This document shows positions 6,554-15,803 of a stretch of 36,503 nt of DNA, piece by piece. Numbering within the stretch: the first letter of the stretch is position 1; every line of letters starts with the position of its first letter. Origin of the DNA: Gallionella sp. UBA4737 (GTDB taxonomy: Bacteria; Pseudomonadota; Gammaproteobacteria; Burkholderiales; Gallionellaceae); NCBI GenBank assembly GCA_002403995.1, contig DHIV01000053.1, positions 440 to 36,942 of the forward strand, read 5' to 3'. The notes under the pieces are model-generated. The model had not been told where the DNA came from, searched no databases, and saw only the letters and a list, made by a program, of their open reading frames with translations. The position numbers were made by a program, and so were the translations under genes.

Positions 6554-8293
6554 TCAACTGGCTTGTTTAGTGCCCGGTCGCATTAGTTGCTTGTATTGCT
6601 CGCGTTCTGCATCGCTCAGACTGGCCGGACCACCCTGCGCCTTCTCCTGCAAAGCTTGAAAGCTTTGCCGGCGCTGCCCTTCATCGAGCTTACTCAGCAA
6701 CCCTGCAAACTCTGCATTCACATCAAAGCTCTCGCCCCAATTGAGCATATCCGCTTCGGCCATTGCCAGCGTTTTTTCGTGGGCGGTACCTTGAAAAAGC
6801 TGCGTCAGGGTAGGACTGTTCAGCGCGAAATCAGTTTCACGCAATACCATCAATACGGCCAAAACCGCATCGGCATCCGCTCCCTGATCCTGCCAATCAC
6901 TTGGCATTTTCTGCCCCAAATCAGGCTGTGCGATCAGGCATTGCAACAGCAAGCGATGCGCCGAAGGCGGGGTGCGCCCGGCCTTCTGGAAAGCGATGCG
7001 CGGCGCGCGCGCCACCGGTTTGATCTCATACAGCGCTTCCAGCTCAGCTTGGCTCACGCCGGACAGTGCGGCAACTTCCTTGCGCAGCAACAATGCCGTG
7101 GCCGGCGCAGCGATTGCGGTCAGCAGCGGCTTGGCGCGCTGCAGTAACTGGTTGCGTCCTTCCTGGGTGCGCAAATCCAACCCGGCACTGACTTCACGCA
7201 GCAGGTAGGACGATAGCGGCACGGCTTCCTGAACGCGCTGTTCAAACGCGGTATTGCCGAATTCGCGGATGAAGCTGTCTGGGTCATGTTCGACCGGCAG
7301 GAACAGGAAGCTGATGCGCTTGCCGTCCTGCAAATAGGGCAGCGCGTTTTCCAGTGCCCGCCAGGCCGCCTTTTGCCCCGCCTTGTCGCCGTCAAAACAA
7401 AACACGATATGTTCGGTGAGGCGCAATAATTTCTGTATGTGGTACGGCGTGGTCGCCGTGCCCAGGGTCGCCACGGCATATTCCACGCCGTGTTGCGCCA
7501 GTGCCACCACGTCCATGTACCCTTCCACCACCAGCACTTGTTGCCCGGCGCGGATGGCTTTTTGCGCCTGGTACAGGCCATACAGCTCGCGGCCCTTCTC
7601 AAACAGCGGGGTTTCCGGCGAGTTCAGGTATTTGGGTTCACCCTTGTCCAGCACGCGTCCGCCAAAGCCGATGACTTGGCCGCGCACGTTGATGATCGGG
7701 AACATGATGCGATCGCGAAAGCGGTCATAGCGCTTACCTTCATCGCCGGTGATCACCACGCCTGTTTCGTTCAATGTGGCATCCTGATAATCGGGGAACG
7801 CGGCGGCGAGATTCTGCCAGCCGTCCGGCGCATAGCCGATGCCGAATTTTGCCGCGATCTCGCCGCTCAGCCCGCGCTGCCTGAGGTAGTCGATCGCGCG
7901 CTGGGAAAGTTTGAGTTGCTCGCGGTAATAGCGCGTGGCGGTTTGCATCACCTCATACAAGTCCGGCGCGACCTTCTGGTATGCCTCACCCGCAGCGGGG
8001 CGTTCATTGGGAACTTCCAAACCCACACTGCGCGCCAGTTCCTCGATCGCATCGACATAGCCCAGTCCGGCGTGTTCCATCACAAAGCCGATCGCCGTAC
8101 CGTGTGCGCCGCAACCGAAGCAATGATAAAACTGCTTGGTCTGGCTTACCGTGAATGAAGGGGATTTTTCGTTGTGGAACGGACAGCACGCAACGTAATT
8201 GGCCCCTGCCTTTTTGAGCGGCACATAGCGCTCGACCACGTCCACGATATCGAGACGATTAAGCAGATCCTGAATGAAGTTTTTTGGAATCAC
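6554..8293 (-). CDS. dnaG: DNA primase
   Basis: Makes RNA primers at the replication fork. The 579-residue protein has the usual three parts. The N-terminal zinc-binding domain has Cys37, His40, Cys58 and Cys61 (ACCPFH and HCFGCG, the C-x2-H-x17-C-x2-C spacing). The central TOPRIM core has VVEGYMDVVALAQHG and the metal-binding FDGDKAGQKAA. A divergent C-terminal domain is expected to bind the DnaB helicase. The start codon is GTG (8293) with only a weak upstream AAGGCGG; no better in-frame start gives the conserved MIPKNFIQDLLNRLDIVDVV beginning. It sits between yqeY and rpoD as in the classical macromolecular-synthesis operon. Confidence 0.97.
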   Translation of the reverse strand: MIPKNFIQDLLNRLDIVDVVERYVPLKKAGANYVACCPFHNEKSPSFTVSQTKQFYHCFGCGAHGTAIGFVMEHAGLGYVDAIEELARSVGLEVPNERPAAGEAYQKVAPDLYEVMQTATRYYREQLKLSQRAIDYLRQRGLSGEIAAKFGIGYAPDGWQNLAAAFPDYQDATLNETGVVITGDEGKRYDRFRDRIMFPIINVRGQVIGFGGRVLDKGEPKYLNSPETPLFEKGRELYGLYQAQKAIRAGQQVLVVEGYMDVVALAQHGVEYAVATLGTATTPYHIQKLLRLTEHIVFCFDGDKAGQKAAWRALENALPYLQDGKRISFLFLPVEHDPDSFIREFGNTAFEQRVQEAVPLSSYLLREVSAGLDLRTQEGRNQLLQRAKPLLTAIAAPATALLLRKEVAALSGVSQAELEALYEIKPVARAPRIAFQKAGRTPPSAHRLLLQCLIAQPDLGQKMPSDWQDQGADADAVLAVLMVLRETDFALNSPTLTQLFQGTAHEKTLAMAEADMLNWGESFDVNAEFAGLLSKLDEGQRRQSFQALQEKAQGGPASLSDAEREQYKQLMRPGTKQAS

Positions 8294-8373
8294 GCCAGCA
8301 CCGCCTTTTCATTACGCTCGGCAAAGAACCAAGGAATGGTTATCTGGGCACTACCAAGAATGTTTACTACAGA

Positions 8374-8820
8374 TTATTTGATCAGTTGCGCTTTGATCAA
8401 CGCAGAAATCTTGCCCATATCGGCGCGTCCGGCCAACTTGGGTTTGAGCACGCCCATCACTTTGCCCATGTCTTGCTGACCGGTTGCACCGGTCGCGGCA
8501 ATCGCCTCGGCCACGGCTGCCTTGATTTCGCCTTCGCTGAATTGTTGCGGCATATAGGTTGCCAAAACACTCATTTCAAATTTTTCGACATCCGCCAAAT
8601 CCTGGCGCCCCGCCGCTTCATATTGACTGATGGAATCGCGCCGCTGCTTGTTCATCTTTTCGATGATGGCGACCACGTCCGCATCGGACAACTCGATGCG
8701 CTCGTCCACCTCGCGCTGCTTCATCGCGGCGAGCAACAGGCGGATCGCCCCGAGGCGCGCCGTATCCTTGGCGCGCATCGCGGTTTTCATGTCTTCAGTG
8801 ATTTGCTGCTTGAGACTCAT
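8374..8820 (-). CDS. GatB/YqeY-domain protein
   Basis: A 148-residue soluble protein of the YqeY family, related to the tail domain of the tRNA-amidotransferase subunit GatB; it may bind tRNA but its role is unsettled. It begins MSLKQQITEDMKTAMRAKD and contains the family hallmarks RLLLAAMKQREVD, LPQQF-like ATYMPQQFSEGEI and the C-terminal DMGKVMGVLKPKLAGRADMG. The frame is open eight codons upstream, but the family begins at this Met and its length equals the norm of about 147. There is no strong ribosome-binding site. Lying between rpsU and dnaG is the standard place for it in beta- and gammaproteobacteria. Confidence 0.93.
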   Translation of the reverse strand: MSLKQQITEDMKTAMRAKDTARLGAIRLLLAAMKQREVDERIELSDADVVAIIEKMNKQRRDSISQYEAAGRQDLADVEKFEMSVLATYMPQQFSEGEIKAAVAEAIAATGATGQQDMGKVMGVLKPKLAGRADMGKISALIKAQLIK

Positions 8821-8865
8821 ATCGAAACCAACCGCTACGCCCAAGTCGGGCGCGACAGGAAGTTG

Positions 8866-9078
8866 TTAATAGAGCTTTGGAGGGAGAACTTGGCTCATCA
8901 GGCGCTTGTAGTGGCGCTTCACGGCGGCAGCCAGCTTGCGCTTACGCTCTGCGGTAGGCTTCTCGTAAAATTCGCGGGCACGTAAATCGGTCAGCAGACC
9001 GGTCTTTTCCACGGAACGCTTGAACCGGCGCATCGCCACTTCAAACGGCTCATTCTCTTTAACACGCACTGTTGTCAT
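8866..9078 (-). CDS. rpsU: 30S ribosomal protein S21
   Basis: A small basic protein (70 residues) of the 30S platform that helps mRNA pairing with the anti-Shine-Dalgarno sequence. MTTVRVKENEPFEVAMRRFK, the run of Arg/Lys in PTAERKRKLAAAVKRHYKR and the length fit S21 directly. The upstream TTG two codons earlier is ignored because the family starts MTTVRV. AGAAGG is about 10 nt upstream. It is the first gene of the rpsU-yqeY-dnaG-rpoD cluster. Confidence 0.97.
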   Translation of the reverse strand: MTTVRVKENEPFEVAMRRFKRSVEKTGLLTDLRAREFYEKPTAERKRKLAAAVKRHYKRLMSQVLPPKLY

Positions 9079-9150
9079 GAACAAACTACCTTCTACTAAA
9101 AAATTGAGGGCGCGATTCTAGCAAAACCACCCTCTGCCCACAACCATAAT

Positions 9151-10380
9151 TTATTGGACCGTGATCCGGGCGAATTTGCGCTTGCCCACCTGCGCCACGA
9201 CCACCGTGCCGGCTTTGACCACGGCGGACTTGTCATTGATACGCTCACCGTCAAGTTTGACCGCGCCTTGCTGGATCATGCGCATCGCTTCGGATGTCCC
9301 ATCTACCAGTCCGGCCTGTTTGAGCAGTTGCGGCACGGCAATACTACCATTGGGTGCAGACACATTGACCTCAGGCATGTCATCCGGCAACACGCCCTGA
9401 CGGAAACGCGCTTCGAATTCCGCCAAGGCGGCTTCTGCGGCCTGCCTGGAATGGAAGCGCGCCACAATCTCCTGCGCCAGCAGCACCTTGATGTCGCGGG
9501 GATTGCGTCCGGCATCCACTTCTGCACGCCAACCGGCAATCTCGTTAAGATTGCGGAATGACAGCAATTCCAGATAGCGCCACATCAAGGTATCGGAGAT
9601 CGACATCAGCTTGCCGAACATCTCCTGCGGGGCATCGGTGATACCGATGTAATTGCCCATGGACTTGGACATCTTGTTGATGCCGTCCAAGCCTTCCAAC
9701 AATGGCATGGTGAGCACACACTGCGACGCCTGTCCATAATGCTTCTGCAACTCGCGGCCCATCAGCAGGTTGAATTTCTGGTCCGTGCCGCCCAGCTCGA
9801 TGTCCGCCTGGAGCGCCACGGAATCATAGCCCTGCACCAGCGGATAGATGAATTCGTGGATCGCGATAGGCTGGTTGCCCTTGTAGCGCTTGGAAAAATC
9901 GTCGCGCTCCAACATCTGCGCCACGGTGTGTGTGGCTGCCAGCCTGATCAAGTCAACCGCGCTGAATTTGTCCATCCAGGCAGAGTTGAACACGATCTCG
10001 GTCTTTTCCGGGTCCAGTACCTTGAACACCTGGTCGCGATAGGACTGGGCATTCTCCAACACCTGTTCGCGCGACAACGGCGGGCGGGTGGTATTTTTAC
10101 CGCTGGGATCGCCAATCATTCCGGTGAAATCACCGATCAGGAACAGCGCGTGATGGCCCAGATCCTGCAACTGGCGCATCTTGTTGAGTAATACGGTATG
10201 GCCGAGATGCAGATCCGGCGCAGTCGGATCAAAACCCGCCTTGACACGCAACGGACGTCCCAGCGCGAGCTTTTGTTTCAATTCGTCTTCGAGCAGCAAC
10301 TCGTGTACACCGCGTTTGATTTGCGCTAGTGTGTGTGTCATTTCTGTTTGCTTCATTTTTGGCTGTGTCATGTCAGTCAT
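9151..10380 (-). CDS. tyrS: tyrosyl-tRNA synthetase
   Basis: Charges tRNA-Tyr. It is a class I synthetase with a Rossmann core: HIGH variant DLHLGHT, GDFTGMIGDPSGKNTTR, tyrosine-site GYDSVALQADIELGGTDQKF, KMSKS in GINKMSKSMGNYIG, and a C-terminal S4 RNA-binding domain (about the last 65 residues). The subtype is the roughly 400-residue form common in Betaproteobacteria. The start is uncertain: in-frame ATGs occur at 10413, 10389, 10380, 10371, 10356 and 10341 and none has a good ribosome-binding site. 10380 is a compromise giving 409 residues, and the conserved part begins near THTLAQIKRG. It is divergent from the M23 peptidase gene. Confidence 0.95.
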   Translation of the reverse strand: MTDMTQPKMKQTEMTHTLAQIKRGVHELLLEDELKQKLALGRPLRVKAGFDPTAPDLHLGHTVLLNKMRQLQDLGHHALFLIGDFTGMIGDPSGKNTTRPPLSREQVLENAQSYRDQVFKVLDPEKTEIVFNSAWMDKFSAVDLIRLAATHTVAQMLERDDFSKRYKGNQPIAIHEFIYPLVQGYDSVALQADIELGGTDQKFNLLMGRELQKHYGQASQCVLTMPLLEGLDGINKMSKSMGNYIGITDAPQEMFGKLMSISDTLMWRYLELLSFRNLNEIAGWRAEVDAGRNPRDIKVLLAQEIVARFHSRQAAEAALAEFEARFRQGVLPDDMPEVNVSAPNGSIAVPQLLKQAGLVDGTSEAMRMIQQGAVKLDGERINDKSAVVKAGTVVVAQVGKRKFARITVQ

Positions 10381-10475
10381 ATTTATCATCAATTCAAGCG
10401 TGGAAAAGGCCATAAACTGCGCTTTCCCGCCCCCAACCATTCATCGGTCGGGATTTGCCACCCATCAGTTCAGTT

Positions 10476-10503
10476 TTGAGGCGATGCCACTTTCTGGTAA
10501 AGT
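10476..10503 (+). promoter_or_regulatory. possible promoter of the M23 peptidase-anmK pair
   Basis: TTGAGG (10476-10481) and TAAAGT (10498-10503) are separated by 16 bp, with transcription predicted near 10510, about 55 bp before the peptidase ATG. Neither hexamer is consensus, so this is a weak call in the divergent tyrS-peptidase gap. Confidence 0.35.
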
Positions 10504-10565
10504 CCGCATCGATCATCAACGCAACTCGTTGCCAGAACAAAGCAAAGCAACTCAAGGAGGCATGA

Positions 10566-11879
10566 ATGTTAACCCAAAACCCGTTCAGCCAAGGACGCAA
10601 AATGCCACAAGGCAAAAAAAAACTGCGCTGGTTCGTGGCGCTGTCCACACTGCCGTTGCTGGGCGTAGTCACTGCTTTCGGCCTGGTGCCGCAAAGTGAT
10701 TTTGATTTGACTTCGGCCTCGGTTGACATCAAGGAAATTGCATTACCCAAGGCCAACGTTGACGAAACTCCTGTTGCCAGCTACTGGCGCAACGAACGCG
10801 TGCAACGCGGCGATACCGTGGATGAACTGTTGCGCCGTCTCAGTATTGAAGATCCAGCCGCCAGCGACTATTTGCGTAAATCTGCAGACGCCGAATCATT
10901 CCGCAAATTGCCGGTCGGCACGGAAGTGCAAGCCGAAACCACTGCCACCGGAGGTTTGATCGCATTGCGCTATCTCGGCAGCGACAGCGTGCAGATCCTG
11001 ATTGACAAGCAAGAGGGTGCCTTTCAAGCCAAAGCACTCCCGGCACAATTGGAGAATCGCTTGTTCGTGCGCAGTGGCGAAATCAAGACCAACTTGTATG
11101 CCGCCACCGACGAAGCCGGTTTGCCGGATGCTGCCGCCAATCAATTGAACGAACTTTTCAGCGGCGACATCGATTTCCACCATGATTTGCGCAAAGGCGA
11201 CAGATTCACCGTGGTGTATGAGATGACCTACAGCAACGGCGCGTTGCTGCATACGGGCCGCATCCAGGCTGCCGAATTCATCAATCAAGGCCATGTTTAC
11301 CGTGCCTTGTATTTTCAGAAAGGCGCCCAACACGGTGATTACTACACCCCCGAAGGCAAGAGCGTACACAAAGCCTTTCTGCGTTCTCCCATCGAATTTT
11401 CACGCGTGAGCTCGCGTTTCTCCCTGTCCCGTTTTCACCCGATACTCAACAAATGGCGCTCGCATAAAGGTACCGATTTTGCCGCGCCGATGGGCACCAA
11501 AGTGAAAGTGACAGCGGACGGGATAGTTTCCGTGGTTGGCAAACAGGGCGGATACGGCAACGTCATCATGGTGAATCATCAGGGCCGCTACACCACGGTA
11601 TATGGCCACTTGTCGCGCTTTGCCCTGGGTCTGCATAAGGGGCAGCATGTCGCGCAGGGCGAAGTCATCGGTTATGTGGGCATGACCGGATTGGCGACCG
11701 GGCCCCATTTGCATTATGAATTCAGGGTGAACGGCTATCAGCAAGATCCGCTGCGTGTTGCCTTGCCCGATGCAAAACCTATCGACAGCAGCTACCTCGC
11801 CGCGTTTCAACCCGTGGCAAACGACTTGGTTGCGCGGCTGAACCTGTTGCGCAACACCAACCTCGCTCAACTCGACTGA
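10566..11879 (+). CDS. M23-family murein endopeptidase, membrane-anchored
   Basis: A probable zinc endopeptidase that cuts peptide cross-links in the periplasm to allow wall growth, similar in design to MepM. The 437-residue protein has a basic N-terminus, one signal/anchor segment (FVALSTLPLLGVVTAFGL, about residues 23-40), OapA/LysM-like and central domains (about 75-290), then the catalytic LytM domain. Zinc ligands are visible in HKGTDFAAPMGT (His and Asp) and GPHLHYEF (HxH); MVNHQGRYTTVYGHL carries the other conserved His. The start follows AAGGAGG by 5 nt; an overlapping ATG 4 bases earlier is out of frame. The stop is 7 bp before anmK, forming a cell-wall pair. Confidence 0.92.
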   Translation: MLTQNPFSQGRKMPQGKKKLRWFVALSTLPLLGVVTAFGLVPQSDFDLTSASVDIKEIALPKANVDETPVASYWRNERVQRGDTVDELLRRLSIEDPAASDYLRKSADAESFRKLPVGTEVQAETTATGGLIALRYLGSDSVQILIDKQEGAFQAKALPAQLENRLFVRSGEIKTNLYAATDEAGLPDAAANQLNELFSGDIDFHHDLRKGDRFTVVYEMTYSNGALLHTGRIQAAEFINQGHVYRALYFQKGAQHGDYYTPEGKSVHKAFLRSPIEFSRVSSRFSLSRFHPILNKWRSHKGTDFAAPMGTKVKVTADGIVSVVGKQGGYGNVIMVNHQGRYTTVYGHLSRFALGLHKGQHVAQGEVIGYVGMTGLATGPHLHYEFRVNGYQQDPLRVALPDAKPIDSSYLAAFQPVANDLVARLNLLRNTNLAQLD

Positions 11880-11886
11880 TCGGCCA

Positions 11887-12987
11887 GTGCCCCAGCCTGA
11901 GTTATACATCGGCTTGATGTCAGGAACCAGCCTGGACGGTATCGATGCCGTCCTTGTTGATTTAATCCAGCCCAAACCGCTGCAAATCGCCCAATATTAT
12001 CTGCCCTTCGACGACACGCTGAAAAATAATTTGCTGGCATTGCACATGCCCGCTCACAACGAGCTGCATCAGGCGCAGATCATCGGCAATCAACTCGCAA
12101 GAATGTATGCTGCCGCAGTTGTGCCATTGCTCGTCCAAGCCAAATCATCAAACACAGAAGTACGAGCGATCGGCTGCCACGGCCAAACCATACGCCACCG
12201 CCCCGAACACGGCTACTCTTTGCAAATCGGCAATGCCGCATTGCTCGCTGAATTGACAGGCGTCACCGTGGTCAGTGACTTTCGCAGCCGCGACATCGCC
12301 GCAGGCGGGCAGGGCGCCCCGCTGGTTCCCGCGTTTCACGATCATGTGCTGCGCCATCCCGACATCCACCGCGTTATCGTCAACATCGGCGGCATCAGCA
12401 ATCTGACCGACATGGCTCCAGACAAACCAACAACAGGTTTCGACTGCGGCCCGGGCAACCTGCTGATGGACGCCTGGTGTATGCAACATCAGGGCAAACC
12501 CTATGACAACGACGGTGCATGGGCAGCATCCGGCAAAGTATTGCCGGCTCTGCTGGAACGAATGCTCACTGAATCCTACTTCGACCTGCCTCCGCCAAAA
12601 AGCAGCGGGCGTGATCTGTTCAACGTTACCTGGCTGCACAACAAGCTCCAGGGCGATGAAGCTGCTGCAAACGTGCAGGCCACCCTGATGGAACTGACTT
12701 GCCGCAGTATCGCGCTGGCTATCCAGAAGCATTGCCACGGCGCGGACGAAATTTATTTATGCGGCGGCGGCGCGCACAACCAGACCCTGCGCAACCGTCT
12801 GGCTGAATTGTTGCCGGGCAGCAACGTGGCAACGACCAACATTCTCGGAGTGGATGGCGATTATCTTGAGGCCATTGCCTTCGCCTGGCTGGCACAGCAA
12901 GCACTGCACGGCAAACCTGCCAACCTGCCTCAGGTCACCGGCGCAAAACATCCCTGCATACTGGGCGCTGTCTATCGCAATCATTAG
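11887..12987 (+). CDS. anmK: anhydro-N-acetylmuramic acid kinase
   Basis: Phosphorylates and opens 1,6-anhydro-MurNAc released from old peptidoglycan, feeding it back as MurNAc-6-phosphate. The 366-residue protein (family about 370) has the kinase-fold motifs YIGLMSGTSLDGIDAVLVD at the N-terminus, GCHGQTIRHRP, DFRSRDIAAGGQGAPLVPAF with the catalytic Asp region, NIGGISNLT, FDCGPGNLLMDAW and LCGGGAHN. The GTG at 11887 is used as the start because it gives the short PQPELYIGLMSGTS lead typical of the family. It is only 7 bp behind the M23 peptidase, so it is translated from the same mRNA and links wall cleavage to recycling. Confidence 0.95.
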   Translation: MPQPELYIGLMSGTSLDGIDAVLVDLIQPKPLQIAQYYLPFDDTLKNNLLALHMPAHNELHQAQIIGNQLARMYAAAVVPLLVQAKSSNTEVRAIGCHGQTIRHRPEHGYSLQIGNAALLAELTGVTVVSDFRSRDIAAGGQGAPLVPAFHDHVLRHPDIHRVIVNIGGISNLTDMAPDKPTTGFDCGPGNLLMDAWCMQHQGKPYDNDGAWAASGKVLPALLERMLTESYFDLPPPKSSGRDLFNVTWLHNKLQGDEAAANVQATLMELTCRSIALAIQKHCHGADEIYLCGGGAHNQTLRNRLAELLPGSNVATTNILGVDGDYLEAIAFAWLAQQALHGKPANLPQVTGAKHPCILGAVYRNH

Positions 12988-13059
12988 GCCATCCTGTCAA
13001 TACGGTGTGTGCTAAAACTGCACAACCGCGGATTTGAGACGCCGGGCAGGACGATGTTG

Positions 13060-15738
13060 CTATAACGCCTTGCTGGCCTTTATGATGCTCTGGTCCTCTT
13101 CGCTGGTTTTGCTGGTAAAGCCAAGGCGCGTCATAAGCTTGAGCATGTTGTGATTGTTGCTCAGCACTTCACCCTCGATGGTATTCAAACCTTTGGCGCG
13201 AGCTGCTTCCATCAGTGAAACCATGAGCTTTTGCCCCAATCCTTTGCCCTGAATGTTGTCAGCCACCACCAGTGCGAACTCGCAGGAATCCCCGTCCGGA
13301 TTGATGGCAAACCGCGCGACCCCGAGTTCGATCTCCTTCCCTTGCTCAACAGTCACCGCAATCAAAGCCATTTCCCTGCCGTAATCGATTTGGGTAAAGC
13401 TCACCAGCATGGTTTCGGTGAGTTCATGCAGGCTGCTCATAAAACGGAAGTATTTTGATTCTTCTGATAAACCGCGCACGAATGCCTGCACCAGTTCGGC
13501 ATCTTCCGGCCGGATCGGCCGGATGGTGATGTCGGTGCCGTCGGCGAGCTGCCACTGGCTGACCAGCTGGGCGGGGTACGGGTAGATGGCCATGTGCGCG
13601 TAGCGGTCGGCACTCGGCTGGCGATATTCCACCACCACGCGCGCATCGGCGGCCAGCGCGCCGTTCTCGTCGAGGATCAGCGGGTTGATATCCATTTCCT
13701 TGAGCAAGGGCAGTTCGCAGGCCATCTCTGACACGCGCAACAACACGTCTTCCAGTGCCTCCATGTTGGCTGGGACCATGTTGCGGAATGCGCCCAGCAT
13801 CTTGGCAATGCGGGTTCCCTGTATCAGCTCCCTGACTAAAAAATTATTCAGCGGTGGCAGGGCGACCGCGCGATCTCCCATGATTTCGACCGTCGTCCCG
13901 CCCGCGCCGAACGTGATCACCGGCCCGAATACCGGATCACTGATCACCCCTATCATCAACTCGCGGCCATTCGGCTTGATTATCATCGGCTCGATGGAGA
14001 TACCGTCCATACGGGCGCTGGGGCGGTTGAGCTGGACGTTGTCGACAATGTGCTGGTAGGCAGCGCGAACTTCATGGGCGTTGTTCAAATTGAGCAGCAC
14101 GCCGCCGGCATCGCTTTTATGCGTGATGTCTTGCGAATTGACTTTCATCGCCACCGGAAATCCCAATTGCTGTGCGATCAGCAGCGCTTCGTTGGGCGAA
14201 TGTGCAACCATGGTTCTCGCAACGGGAATATGGAATGCCGATAACACGGCCTTGGATTCCATTTCCGTCAGCACCTTGCGATGTTCCTGCATCGCTCCTT
14301 CGATGATCAGCCGTGCGCTTTCCACATCCGGTTCGACGTGGTGGGAGAATGGGCCGGGTATCTGCATCAGCAACTTCTGGTTGCGGTAGTATGCGGAAAG
14401 GTGGGAGAACACTTCCACCGCCGGTTCCGGCGTGCGGAAGTGCGGCTTGTGCGCCCGGGCAAAAGCGTCGCGCGCCTGCGCGACTTGCGTCTCGCCCATC
14501 CAGCAGGTCAGCAGCGGTTTGCTGTGCGTGTTGGCAAGTGCTATCAGCGCTTGCGCGGACTCCAGCGGTTTGGTCATCGCCTGAGGCGTAAGAATCGCCA
14601 GCACGCCGTCCACGTTGTCGTCTTCCAGGCAGGCTTTGACGGCATGATGGTAACGATCCGCCTGGGCATCGCCGATGATATCCACCGGATTGCCGTGCGG
14701 CCAATTCGGCGGAAGGTGCTGGTTGAGATATTCGATGGTGGCATCCGACAAGGTGGCCATCGTCAGTCCTAAATCAGATGCCCGATCCGCCGCCATCACC
14801 CCCGGGCCGCCGCCATTGGTGACGATGGCGAGGCGGTTTCCGACCGGGCGGAATCCGCATGACAGCGCCTTGGCGGCGGTGAACAGTTGCGTGATGGTCT
14901 GTACCCGCACCACGCCTGCGCGACTGACCGCCGCGTCGAACACATCGTCCGCGCCCACCAGCGATGCGGTATGCGACATCGCGGCCATGGAACCTGCCGC
15001 ATGACGGCCGACCTTGACCAGGATCACCGGCTTGATGCGCGCGGCTGCGCGCATCGCGCTCATGAATCTGCGCGCATTGCGGATGCCTTCGATATACATC
15101 AGGATGCTGTGGGTATCGGGATCGGACACCAGATAATCCAGTATCTCACCGAAGTCCACATCGGTCGATGAACCCATCGAGACCACACTGGAGAAACCCA
15201 CATCGTTGCTTTGCGCCCAGTCCAGGATCGCGGTACACAACGCACCGGATTGCGAGACGAATGCAATGTTGCCGATATTCGCGCCGCCCTTGTTGAAGGT
15301 GGCATTGAGGCCGATGGATGGGCGCATGATGCCCAGACAATTCGGCCCGATCAGGCGTATGCCGTAGCGGCGCGCGATTTCAAGTAATTCTTTTTCCAGT
15401 ACCGCGCCTTCATCGCCGGCATCGCCGAATCCGGCAGTGATGATGACCGCCGCCCTCACGCCACGGATACCGCAACTCTCGATGATGCCAGGCACTGTTT
15501 GCGGCGGCGTGGCGATGACCACCAGTTCGACTGGTCCGCCGATGTCGGCGATGGAGGCAAAAGCCGGCTTGCCTTGCACCTCCGGGTGTTTTGAGTTGAT
15601 TGGATAAAGCAAACCCTTGAAGCCGCTTTCGAGCATATTCCGGAACACGATCTGACCGACTGAGTCCGGCCTGTCACTTGCCCCGAATACTGCAACGGAC
15701 TTGGGGGCAAACAGGCTGCTGAGGTAGTGCTTGCCCAT
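13060..15738 (-). CDS. Pat-type protein lysine acetyltransferase (NDP-forming acyl-CoA synthetase plus GNAT)
   Basis: An 892-residue protein with the full domain order of Pat/PatZ. It begins with a CoA-binding Rossmann domain (SVAVFGASDRPDSVGQIVFR, residues 14-33) and a succinyl-CoA-ligase-like region with GPNCLGI and VSQSGALCTAILDW. Next come the His-loop MAAMSHTASLVG (His256) and an ATP-grasp domain (about 480-705, PVAMKVNSQDITHKSDAGGV). A C-terminal GNAT acetyltransferase (about 733-892) has the acetyl-CoA loop VADNIQGKGLGQKL. Such enzymes acetylate and silence acyl-CoA synthetases and other metabolic enzymes. The loop His, required for acid-thiol ligase activity in ADP-forming acetyl-CoA synthetases, is kept here, so residual catalysis is possible. 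Start: AAGG 7 nt before the ATG. It is divergent from an AcuC-type deacetylase. Confidence 0.88.
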   Translation of the reverse strand: MGKHYLSSLFAPKSVAVFGASDRPDSVGQIVFRNMLESGFKGLLYPINSKHPEVQGKPAFASIADIGGPVELVVIATPPQTVPGIIESCGIRGVRAAVIITAGFGDAGDEGAVLEKELLEIARRYGIRLIGPNCLGIMRPSIGLNATFNKGGANIGNIAFVSQSGALCTAILDWAQSNDVGFSSVVSMGSSTDVDFGEILDYLVSDPDTHSILMYIEGIRNARRFMSAMRAAARIKPVILVKVGRHAAGSMAAMSHTASLVGADDVFDAAVSRAGVVRVQTITQLFTAAKALSCGFRPVGNRLAIVTNGGGPGVMAADRASDLGLTMATLSDATIEYLNQHLPPNWPHGNPVDIIGDAQADRYHHAVKACLEDDNVDGVLAILTPQAMTKPLESAQALIALANTHSKPLLTCWMGETQVAQARDAFARAHKPHFRTPEPAVEVFSHLSAYYRNQKLLMQIPGPFSHHVEPDVESARLIIEGAMQEHRKVLTEMESKAVLSAFHIPVARTMVAHSPNEALLIAQQLGFPVAMKVNSQDITHKSDAGGVLLNLNNAHEVRAAYQHIVDNVQLNRPSARMDGISIEPMIIKPNGRELMIGVISDPVFGPVITFGAGGTTVEIMGDRAVALPPLNNFLVRELIQGTRIAKMLGAFRNMVPANMEALEDVLLRVSEMACELPLLKEMDINPLILDENGALAADARVVVEYRQPSADRYAHMAIYPYPAQLVSQWQLADGTDITIRPIRPEDAELVQAFVRGLSEESKYFRFMSSLHELTETMLVSFTQIDYGREMALIAVTVEQGKEIELGVARFAINPDGDSCEFALVVADNIQGKGLGQKLMVSLMEAARAKGLNTIEGEVLSNNHNMLKLMTRLGFTSKTSEEDQSIIKASKAL

Positions 15739-15769
15739 GATTTTGCCTTAAATTTGGATACTTGTTAGG

Positions 15770-15775
15770 TATGAT
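15770..15775 (+). promoter_or_regulatory. -10 element for the deacetylase gene
   Basis: TATGAT at 15770-15775, with a weak TTAAAT -35 16 bp upstream, predicts transcription from about 15782. This lies after the first in-frame ATG (15762) and so favours 15804 as the translation start. The whole divergent control region with the acetyltransferase gene is only 65 bp. Confidence 0.45.
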
Positions 15776-15803
15776 AGCACCGTACCAACACCCTGCCCTT
15801 ACC

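Noticed and set aside
4907..6586. 559-residue plus-strand frame opposite rpoD
   Set aside because: It is the complement of rpoD, rich in His, Phe and Asp as expected from an antisense shadow of Glu/Lys-rich codons, and has no independent start signals.
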